A DNA stretch of 64,000 nt from NCBI GenBank assembly GCA_024734495.1, contig JALMQS010000102.1:7644986-7708985 (forward strand), given 5' to 3'. The DNA is from Forficula auricularia. Taxonomy: Eukaryota > Arthropoda > Insecta > Dermaptera > Forficulidae. Under the pieces are notes generated by a model. The model was given only the letters and a program-made list of their open reading frames with translations, had not been told where the DNA came from and ran no database searches. The position numbers were made by a program, and so were the translations under genes. This document shows, one piece after another, positions 10,501-22,500 of the stretch (positions within the stretch are counted from its first letter, which is position 1; each line of letters opens with the position of its first letter).

Positions 10501-13500
10501 TATATATATATATATATATTATACTTCTTTTTTTGGAGTTGAAACCTTCTAAATTAAAAAAACAAATATAAATATCCTCATCTAAGATAATAGAGACTTC
10601 ATGAAAAATAAAATTGTTAAATACTCAATAGGTTAAATTATTGAAATTAAATTTTTTAAGTTTTTAATTAAGATTTTAATTTTAGTAACTATAACTTGAT
10701 AGTATACCATAATATAATAATTCATTGTATTTATGTTGTTTAGATGACCGTGGAGGCGGAGGAGCTCTCCCCTTGGTCAGAATCGGCCCTTGCTTTGCCT
10801 CATGCCCATTTCTGCCATCACCTTTATGTTTACCCTCTGGGCTTGGCTTACGACACGCAGAAGACTTTTGCAAGGGCTAGGAATATCGCTTGTGCTGTAG
10901 AGCTTCGCGATTCCGACACAAGCGACGCTCAGGGACTTAAACTTGTATACGGTCGTCCAGGCGGACATCCTCTAACAAATCGAATTATTTGCCCCGTGGT
11001 CCATCATAACACGACCCCTTCATGGTAATACAAATAGTAATACTTTTTCTGTTTTATTAAGTGTCATAAATTTTATTCTAAAACTAAAATTGGATTATCT
11101 AATGATAAAAAAATAAATAATATCGTTTAGCACAAGTTGATATTATTTTATATATCTATCTAATCAAAATGATTAAGAAGCATTTGAAAAATAAAAAAAG
11201 AGACTTAGTGAAAGCCGGACTTGCATACCGATTGTTAAGTACTTAATATCTTCCTAAATACTATACTTGAGCTAACAAATTGGTTCATATATTTTAACGC
11301 TGGTAAAATTGTTTCATAATTTTATGTTCAGTGGTTTAGAAATCCCGTTAGGTACAAAGTTCATGTAAAAATGGGTATACTTTTACGACATCCTACAGTA
11401 TTGTTTTAAAGTGAATTAAATTAAAAAATAAAAAGACTATTTCTACTTTTTAATGATAATATCAATTAGCTGAAACATAATATGAAAGTGCTTGATACAT
11501 ACTATATATGGTATGTGTGATATTGTCAGGGAAAAAAGCCCTTATTTTTACCTGGTCAAAATCGAGCTAATGGCATCTTCTGGTTCTAGAGAAATAACTG
11601 AAGAAAACGCATTTTGTCTCTCACAAATATTACAAAAATTGACTCAGATATGAATTCTTGAATATTTAGAAGTAAAAAACGTAGTTTTGAGTTATAGCCA
11701 TTTAAATTTTGACAATTTTTAAGCAGACAGATAGGGCATTTCATCCATTTTTTCTCTCGCTATTTTTCCATTTCGAATGAAAATTTGCTGCTGAATTCAA
11801 ATATGTAATCAAAAATTATACCCACTTTTAACTCACAAGTTTGCCATTACTGAAAAAACTGGTAGGTGAAATTAAGGGCCTTTTTTCCTGACACCATCAC
11901 ATATATTGATTGTATAATTTATTTCTATACAACTTTTCTACTTATAAGCACCTGGCTAATGTTGAGAGCCTCTCGGCAGCCCACGGCCACGGCTATAAGG
12001 AATTTATATTTATGCTATATATTAGGTATAGTTAAATATCACATGACCAAAAGTGTGCCACTTTTTCTTGACGATTTTTTGTGGGTAACTTCGCTAAATT
12101 GAAAGTGATTTTCAAAGCGTATAAGGGTTTTAGGAGTTGGGAGGAAATAACGAATAGATTTCAGGAACCAAGTTATTTAGGTAGAGCTGATCATAGAAAA
12201 AAGATTCGTAAGCCAAGATTCTTGAAAAATATCGGTTTACATTCATTTGTAGGATCTGCCATTGATTTGTGGAACAGTCTGTCTGTTACTACCTGGCATT
12301 ATAGTCTTCTGCCCCCTAAGATTAAATCAATTATAAATTTTGTCAAGTCCTAATGTCCTAGAGTTGTGCAAAATTTTATTTAGTTCTCACAAGCAGAGAT
12401 TAGATGAGGTAGAGAGAGGTCATATCATCCTTGTTAAGGTTTTGACCAGGTTTCCTTAACAACTTATGACAAATGTCGGGATGGCTAATGCGTCGTTTGC
12501 TCCTGGTATCGGGTTTTTGCGCGGAATTATTTCAATTACGTTTTGTCTTTTGATGGAAATCTATGATCATGTTATTTGTAAATGAGCATACATTTCTATT
12601 TTTTTTTCTTGTTTGTTAATTGTTAATTTCTTTTAATTAATTTGTATTGATGTTTATTAATGTATTGTAGCTAGATTGTATTGATGTTTGGAGGACCTAG
12701 CCACCGAGGACTTGTGCCTCTAAGCAGGTCGAGTAATAAAGATTTATTTATTATTTATTTATTTATTTATAAACATTTTCAATATTAAAAAATACTACTT
12801 TTATAATTATTTTTTTTCCAGGTTTGAAGAGATTAAATTTCGTTTACCAGTGCGCCTTCATTCAAAGCATCATTTACTTTTCACTCTTTATCACGTGAGC
12901 TGTGATAGTAAAAAGAGCCGAGATCTGGAAGCGGAGACGTGCGTGGGCTTTTCATGGCTGCCCCTTCTGAGTAAAGGACGCCTGCAGCTAGAGGCAACCA
13001 CTCTGCCAGTGGCGGCTGCCTTGCCACCGGGCTATCTAGGCGTCGAGCCGCTCGGGCTAGGCAAAGGGTAACATTTCTAGCCTTTTTTTCAATAATTGTT
13101 TTTAGTTTTAAAAAAATTCTTATTCAAAAATAAAAATTTTATAGTTAAATTAAAAATATTGAATAATTAATTTTTGCTTTGAAAAACATTGAAAAATAAA
13201 AAAAAATTATAATCGAAACTATATATAGAAAAAATGTCCTGACGTCAGAGCTCTGTTGACAAAGAAAATGTACACGATAAAGTTTCAAATGAATAAAAAG
13301 GTTATTTCTAATGGTGTTTTAGAAAAAAACACTTGTATCTAAAGACATATTCCCATGTTAAATAAAACATCATTTAAAATCTTTTTTTTTCTTTATACAG
13401 GGTGTTTCAGGGGGAATACTAAATATTTTAGGAGATGTTAGTATAGACGAATTGCAATAACAAATGCCATATAACATGTGTCCAATTTTTATTGAAGACA

Positions 13501-16500
13501 GAGATACAGCTTAGTTCAATGAATTTTCATTTCGTGCCTTGGTACATCGGTTACTATGGGCGTATTTATCGAAAGTCAGCAGTAGAGTGTTGATGTTCAA
13601 GTTTTCAAGTTGTGCTTTAGTTTACTTTAAAGTTTTCATTGTGATTTGTTGTCCAAGTCTACTGTAGTGTGTAAACATGCTGCACGTATTTACACATGCT
13701 GAGTATGCCGATATGGTATTTGTGTATGGGTTTTGTAATGGAAACTCTGTTGCTTCTTGTAGAGAATATGGCATAGGATTCAAAATAAAACGTTCTACTT
13801 TGATAATTCGGTTGTTTAAATTATTTCCACATCCTATATATCTTATATTGATTAAATATAATACCTGTATTAGATTTATATTAGACTGATACAGACAAAG
13901 CCTTCGAAAATATGGTCTCAAATAAAGAAAATTTATATATTACCTAATTTCCATTTAATCTATTTAAGTGTATATTTATTTACATGAAGCAGAGGACACA
14001 GCCAGATTTTTTCTTATGAAAATATTCCTTATACTTACCTTATAATTCAAACAAAAGATATCTTCATTTATATATTAATAAATGTTAAAAAAAAATATTT
14101 TCCTTTTGATTTATTATCACCTACTAACAAATTTTTAATAATTTCCAAGATTCCAAAAATTAAAACCAATTCAAAAATCAATAGTGTGACGTCTGATCTC
14201 GGTTTAGAGACTTTTCTTTCATTTAAAATCCTACACAAGGCAGTTTTAAATATCGCAGACTACCAGATTCTTGTGGAATTTTTGATAATCAACTTTGAAC
14301 TTACTCATTTGCCTTTGCTTTAAGTTTGTTTGAGTTACATACTAACAACTGTATCTCTGTACTCAATAAAAATTGGACACATGTTATATGGCATTTTTTA
14401 TTGCAATTTGTCTATACTACCAACTCCTAAAATATTTACTATTCCTCCTGAAACACTCTGTATTTAAAACCTCCTTGTGTACGATTTTAAATGAAAGAAA
14501 AGTCTCTAAACCGAGATCAGACGTCACACTATTGATTTTTGTATTGGTTTTAATTTTTGGAATCTTGGAAATGATTAAAAATTTGTTAGTAGGTGATAAT
14601 AAATCAAAAGGAAAATATTTTTTTTTAACATTTATTAATATATAAATGAAGATATCTTTTGTTTGAATTATAAGGAGGTAAGTATAAGGAATATTTTCAT
14701 AAGAAAAAATCTGGCTGTGTCCTCTGCTTCATGTAAATAAATATACACTTAAATAGATTAAGTGGAAAATGGGTAATATATAAATTTTCTTTATTTGAGA
14801 CCATATTTTCGATGGCTTTGTCTGTATCAGTCTAATATAAATCTAATACAGGTATTATATTTAATCAATATAAGATATATAGGGATGTGGAAAAAAATTT
14901 AAACAACAAGAATTATCAAAGTAGAACGTTTTATTTTGAAGTCTTCAGCAACTAATTTAATGAATATATTATATTTATATTAGACTGAAGATTAAGACAA
15001 ATTTATGTAGGTATTTATTATTTTTCTTTATTTAGAGTAGAGTGCCAATGAATGTATCAAGATCCCGACCATATTTATTTAGGAATCTAATTTTTTAGTG
15101 ATCAAGGAATTGAGGAATTATTGAAATCTAATGGTCACACTCGACATTAGAATTTCAAAAAATTGACCCTCTTCTTATTATTCTATTATTATTAGAAAAA
15201 AATACCCCAGTATATCTAAAAGATCAGATGCTTAAGGCGTTCTAATTCTAATATTTATTGTCCTTTTATTAATAAAACAGATACGCAGGACCAGAGGTGC
15301 AGTGGGTAGATAACCAGCGTCCTCTGCTCTCTATAGGACTCCATTTGGCTTCCACGGTCGCTACAACAGACCAGCCACTTCATGATCTTTTTCACCAAGT
15401 AGCCAAAGCTCAAGCCCCAGAAACGGAAACATGCAGGTTGGTTTGGTTTTCATAATAGTATGCTATCATTTTTTTTATATATATGGAAACATTTTTTTTA
15501 AATGTACAATCTATTGCTTAAAAAATTAAATACTGAATGTCTCAGTAGACTAAAGCTGTGTCACCAGGAGACCTGAATATTGAATTAATCCAAAATAATT
15601 TTACTTTTTGCTTATTCAATAATGGATATGCCTGAAACTTAGAAAAAATTACTTTCAAACATAATCGTTTCTGTTTGTTTGTCTGCCTGTGTCTGGATTC
15701 CAATATCTACTCGAAAAACTTATGGACAGTTTGTTCTGGTGACAAAATTATAATAATACTCAATTAACACCAAGAACTGATTAGATTTTGGACTGTTTAA
15801 CTTCAGAACTTCCAGATGTAAAATTCAGAAAATCAAAAAACAATCGAATTGTTATAAATGCTTCCCTAGTAGCACAATATTTCAAACTATATAGTAACTA
15901 TATAGTGGCTATATAGATTCTCGAATTCTATATAGGCACTATCTAGTTACTATATAGTAATAAACATTGTGCTACTAGGTTTGTAGGTAATAAGCTGAAA
16001 TTTCAAAACTTTGTGCCAAGTTTCAGTATTCTAGCTCAAACTGTTCAGAGAATCGACATGAAAAAAATGTTTCCTCCAATTTTATATTTAATTAATAAGT
16101 AAAAATAAAAAAACAATACTGAAACGTTTCGATGAATCTTGCCACTTTCTACAGACTTAATCTGTTGTTGCTTTATATTATTAAATAAATCTTAATATTT
16201 TTTTTTAAATGTATATATTAATCGTTCAATTTCGTCATATCTAAACTTTACAGAATACTGGAAGCCGCACATCAAATGGATTTACGTACAATACTTGAAT
16301 TTTTACCAACCCTTCTCCATCGGCTTCTTACCCTCCTAAGTCGTTCTGAAGCTATTGCTCAATCAGCTCTACGTCTCCTTGTTCATGTGGTTAGTATTTT
16401 AATTCAAATCAAAGTAGGTTGCAACTAAAACTGACTTAACTAATATAATTTTAATAAAACTGCAATCCAAAATCACTCAAAATTATTTACTCTAACTAAA

Positions 16501-19500
16501 TTCTAGGAAGCAAATTCTTTACAAGTCAATTAAAACAAAACTTCTCTAATTCATTAAAAAAAAAAAAAAAATTTCATAGCTATTTTTATCTTTTGTTTGA
16601 GAGGATACTCTTCATATTATTTCCGTAATCGAGTATGGCTCACGAAGATGAAGAATCTTTATTAAGTAGTAGACAAGTTTTGACTGAAACCACAATTGGA
16701 CATTTTTAATGAGATATCTCATCAAAATACTCAATGTTTCGACACTTAATTCTGGAGTCGTTTTCAAACCTTGGAGAATCAGCAGCCCATGACACCATTC
16801 TATTGAAAATGTCTAATCCAGATGTATGGTTTCAACCGAAACCTTTCTAGTATAATACTAAATATTTTTTATAGGCTATTTTAGCATTCTATCAACAAAT
16901 CACAGAATATATGAATATAGAGAATTTTCTCATACATAACTTTACATAATATAGAAGGTTATATTTATAAAATAAATTAACAAACATCACTTACCTAAAT
17001 ACATCATGACAAATAACATAATAATATTTATCATAATTATACTTAAAGCAATTTGAGCCTCCAAAGTTAAATAATGTAATAAATAATTTCTTATGTTAAT
17101 TCTATATATTTAGAAAATTATTTTATTATTTTTTTCAAAAGGAAAAATGAATTGAGCACCCCACGGGATTCGAACCCGTGTCTCTCTCCTTTAGCCGAAG
17201 AGCGCCTTTACCAACTAGGCCACGGATGATCCCGCCAGGAATGCTCTTTAGATCGAATGTCATTTTTCCTTTTTCATAATTATACTGTTATATTAATAAA
17301 TAAACTCATAAACAATTCACCCACCGTAACATCAAATCTACAACTCAAAACTATTTTTTGTCCAGGTGCACAAGGCTCGTGAGGTTGGCCAAGGGGAGGC
17401 AATTCGCGCCTACGTTCGCCATTGGCGAGTGCCCAACGTTCACGATCCCCTGTCGCAGCATGTAGCTGCTCTTCTTCGACCTGCTCATGTTGACGTTCAA
17501 GTAGCGACGCGCCTTATGAGACACGCAGGCTTCCTTTTTGATGTTCTTACAAAATCTCTAGCCCAACATCTCGTCTCCCAGGTAAACGAAACTACCTTTC
17601 ATTTATTTAAATATAAAATGTAACCAAAAATTATTTTTTTTTTATTATTATTTTGCCGAAATTAGCAGAATTTTTATAAATTGAAGGAGACAATAAAAGA
17701 GTGTCTTCTGCTGGAATTATAAATTTTTAATTTATTTACAACGAGACTATAGTTTCGAGAGCTTTGACCTCTTTATCAGTCTATTACAATTGATTCACAG
17801 GAATTAATGTAAGTAACTTATATACATTAATTCCTGTGAATCAATTGTAATAGACTGATAAAGAGGTCAAAGCTCTCGAAACTATAGTCTCGTTATAAAT
17901 AAATTAAAAATTTATAATTCCAGCAGAAGACACACTCTTTTATTGTCTCCTTCAAAAAATTATTTACTTATTGATTGTTTTATAATATTAAAAAAAAGAT
18001 ACAAATTTTTTAAAGAACATTCTTAAAAATGTTTATTTTAAATCCAAGCGTTTCGGGAGAATTTCTCCCTTTATCAATTGGGAATTTTAATTTGAAAAAA
18101 GAAAAAAAAAGTTGCATTTACTAAGATTTTAAAAACAACACTAAGAAATTAAATATTTTAATAATTATACAAATTGTCTTGGTGACCAAATTAATTAATT
18201 ATTTGGATTTAAAATAAACGTTTTTAAGATTGTTTTTTAAAGATTTGTATTTTTTTAATAAAATATAACAATTTTTTTTTTCATTTGAATTTTCCCAGTG
18301 GAAATTTTCAGACTTAATTTCGTGTAGGGATTTGTATTGTAATTGTCGAAAATCAGCAGCTGCTAGTGGCGGTCTATAATGGGAAACAAAAACATTTTTC
18401 CTCATAAGAATATTTTTGCTGGTTTTTTTTAATTCCCGTTATGGACCGTCCCAAGAGGCTGCCATTAGATAATAGGTTGTTAATGTACATCGAATTATTA
18501 TTAATTCTATATGAATAGATCATCCTATCGTGATTTTCAATGAATTAAAATTACTTAAAAGTTTGCAAGAAATTAAATTTGAGGCAAATATTCTGTTAAA
18601 ATTAATTGATCTTTTAAGGTAGGCAAAAAAGCAAACAAACAACTATGTAAAGATTTTACAGGAAAGTATTAAAATATTTCCTCTAATGACTTAATTTTAT
18701 TAATCAAAAGAGTCATTAATGAAAAATATATTATAATATTTCCACTTTTTCATTAATTTTAGTTTTGACTGAACAAATTAACAAAGTTCGCTGTTTAATA
18801 TACTTTTCTTTTTTTAGGGTTCTAATGCGCGTTGCCCCGCAGAAGTTTTGGCACGTGTTGAGGCGCTTGTGCAAGTGCTCGGATCCCATTTGGTACAACG
18901 ACATCGTGAGACACCAGCTGAAGCTCGCGAGCTTAATCTCAGTGTAGCTACTCTACTAAAACGTTTGCTCTCTCTTGCCGATCGAGGATTTGTATTTCGC
19001 CTAGCTGGAGTTTATTTAGTCAAGGTATTGCATTTTTTGAAGATCTCTTTTTTTTAATACTATCATCTCGATATCAGCCAATCAGATTGCTAGATTTAGT
19101 TATAATATCCTGCCTAACTTACCTGATAGACTTCACTAAACAACGGAATAAATAAAATAAAAACTTAATGTTTTTTTTTAGTTTTTGAAAAATGATAATC
19201 ATTTAAATACTATTCCTTTTTCGAAATTACCCCCGAGTTAAAATCTTCTACACCATATCAAATCACTTTGATAGAATAATCTTTAAATTGTCACAATCTT
19301 TTACTATTCACGAAAATCACCCTTTAATATCTCACTTGGTATGCTCATTAACAGGGATTAAAAAAATTAACAAATAATAATTAAACAATTAAATATCCCA
19401 TGCAAAGATCCCGGGTTCGAGCCCCGGCTGATCCTTTTGTCTATAATCAAAATAATCTTCTCTTCGTTTTCTAAATTTAACTTTGTTATAAACAAATATA

Positions 19501-22500
19501 TTGTTAAATTTGAATTTTTTGTGAAATCACACATAATTAATGTAGGATTTGATTAATTAAGCATTTAATTTAGTAATTCTTGATTTCTCTGTTTAAAATC
19601 ATGTGTTCGACAGATGTTTGGCCGCTTGCTCCTGCGAAGGCCGCATTCTTTTCTTGTAGCGAGCCTTTTGTGTTCGAGAAGGCTGGTCGGCTGACACTCA
19701 TATGCATGTGTGTGGGTGTACGTGTTTCAGCTGGAGGCAGTCGTTGACAAGGGCTGTAAGCCGACACCCTCACCCCACTTATATGCATGTGTGTGTATAA
19801 GTGTATACGTGCGCTGCTAAATACGGTTGCAACGGCAAGTTAGTTAGGCTTCTATAGTTAGTTGAAGTCGAGAGCCGCTTAAGATGACACATTAATTTTA
19901 AGACGATGTGTATTACGATGTTATCACGATGACCCCCTAGACACGAATTTGTATAACCCCTTTTTTGTAAAATAAATATATATAAAGAAGTGAATGTGTG
20001 TTATTGTTATTTTCAATTCTAATGAGCGAAGAGGGTGAAACCCGCACGCCTTCTACAAGTGGAGGCCTGTCCAGGATGAATCGCGTGAAAACCCCCCGCC
20101 CCCTACAAAATGGGTGCTCGCGTCCGGGATGAATCATAAAAAAGTTTATCTTACCGGAGACGATTTGATGACGAAATGACGGAACGCGACGTGGAATCTT
20201 GTTGACATTCTGGTGAAAAATTGTGCCCTAGAAATGAAGAATCTTGGCCAGCACGTCAATATCGAGAGAAACTTGACAGACTTCGATTTTGAGGACGTCA
20301 AAAAGCTTTTTTTAAACTTATTTTTGACGAAGAAGGCAATCGACACACGAGGCGGAAATTGAAGCTCTTCGAAGGCTTTACCTGGCGCCGCTAGTCGAGA
20401 GCGCAAAGCAAAAGCCGTTTGCAGTGACTTCTCTCAATCGGACCTGGTAATTATCTCTTCGATATTAGGCTTGCCCACAGACTCTGACAAGAAGTGTCTT
20501 GCCGAAATCTCGTGGTAAGCTTGTCCGATTTTGGCCATCTGAAAAGGGCACGGGACTTCATCATCAAAAGACACGCGCGTGGACGACGGACAACCAGCTA
20601 AACAGCTGGGGGAGATGAATTCTCTCGGAGCTTCTGCGAAGCCAGAATTCGATTGAAAAGTTCGACGGAACGGGGAGCATTTCAATCGAACAGTGGATCA
20701 AAGAGATTCAGGATTTAGTTGAAGAATCCGGATGGGGTTCGACGGAACTATTTTTTCTGATGAAGATGTCGCTAGCAGGCTATGCGAAAGATTATATTCA
20801 AAGCGAAAGAGGTTTGACTTTGGAGTTTGCTCGAAACAGCTCTGAAAGATGAATTCTCGCAAAAAGATGAAAAAGACGACGAGGACGACGACGACGATGT
20901 TGAACAAAGCAAAGAGGATTGCTTTGTCCATAGCGAGGTTTACGAAGAAGATGTTTCATTTTGCGAGAAAGTTCCTTTCAGGACGTCTACGAGGACGACG
21001 CCGATGACGACGGCAACAAGGAGAGGTTCAAAAAGAAGAAATCGCCGATGTCGATTTGGCCGAAAACGAAGATGTTGACGAGGAGGACGTAGTTGATTTG
21101 GGTGAAAGTGGTGTGAAAGAAATTGCCTACTTGGCAGATGAAAGAAAGAAGAATTTGAAGAATTAACGCCAAGGAAAATACTTGAAAAAGGTGAATTGTT
21201 TGAGGATGAGAGCCAAGACAGAGAAATAGAAAAAAACAATTTAATTATGGATTTGCGAGAAGAAAGAAGAGTCAACAAAGAGATGAAAGAGTGCTCTTTG
21301 TTAGAAACAAGAGATAAAGAAAAAGATACGCAACGAAGGATGAATAATAACCGCCCAGGTATAGCAACAAAAGGTGTGACCCAAAACGTGACTCATAGTG
21401 TATGTGATATTTCAAAATCATTTATAATAAACGCCATATGTGTGAAAACGTGCAGCTCGCCACCCAAGAGAAAGAAAAGGACACCGTTGTTTGAACAATA
21501 CGAGACGTAGAAAAATGGATAAAGGTTTTCTTGAATAATTATTGTAGCTAGATTGCACCTATAATTTAACTAAAAATTATGAGGACGAAATTTTTGATTA
21601 AGATTGAAGTTTGAGCAATCAATCGTTCTTAAATTTTTGTTTTTGTTTAAAAAATTAGTTTGTTTTTATGAAGTATAATTTTGTTTTGAACGTTGAATGA
21701 TTAATTTTAGATTTCAAATTTTGAAAGAGAGAAATTAAGTTCAGAGTTTAATAGGTAGATTTTACTAAAAGAATTTAATTTGAAGACGAGATATTCAATT
21801 CAATTCAAAATTTAAATTCGAAGAAATTTTAAAATTAAAGATGGGAATCTTGAGAAATTTTATATTTGATTCGGGTTAAATTTTAATGAGATCATTTGAA
21901 AAGAGAATTTAAATTTAAATTTTTATGATTATTAATTAAATTTAAATTAAAACGTGGAAGAATTTGATTTTTGAATTGAAGGAATGAAACAATTTAGATA
22001 TAAGAGGAAGTCTAATACTTTGTTATTCTTATAGATGTGAGTAGATCATCATTTTTGTTAAAATGATCTTCTTTTAAAATTAAGTTACATATTATTTCTA
22101 TATAATTATTATGTTTAAGACGTTGAAAATTGCTTTTATGTGTTAAGAGTGATTTGATTTAAATTGTATCGAGTGATTTTTCATACGATTTTTTGTGTAC
22201 TTTAGTATAATTTGTTTTTCTATACAAGATTGAGATTATTTTGTTTTAACGGGGCGTTAAAAGTTTTAGAATGGCCGATTTGTAGGATTTGATTAATTAA
22301 GCATTTAATTTAGTAATTCTTGATTTCTGTTTAAATCATGTGTTCGACAGATGTTTGGGCTTTCTTGCCCTTGCGAAGGCCGCATTCTTTCTTTGTAGCG
22401 AGCCTTTTGTGTTCGAGAAGGTTGGTCGGCTGACACTCATATGCATGTGTGTGGGTGTACGTGTTTCAGCTGGGAGGCAGTCGTTGACAAGGGCTGTAAG

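Larger units (their letters stand above)
13068..15280. other. DOCK intron filled by mariner-like element and inverted flank
   Basis: 13398-14460 is the mariner-like element and 13779-14940 the large inverted repeat; the remainder is AT-rich with no feature seen. Confidence 0.6.

Noticed and set aside
13622..13921. 99-codon minus-strand frame
   Set aside because: Antisense to the DUF4817-like frame and crosses into the inverted flank copy.
17155..17250. Functional nuclear tRNA gene on the minus strand
   Set aside because: A- and B-boxes are good, but the anticodon arm does not form a normal 5-bp stem with a 7-base loop, and it is embedded in inverted arms. Kept as tRNA-like repeat only.
20434..21278. 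Minus-strand open frames in the LTR element interior
   Set aside because: Shadows of the plus-strand acidic gag-like region; the plus strand has the recognisable signal.
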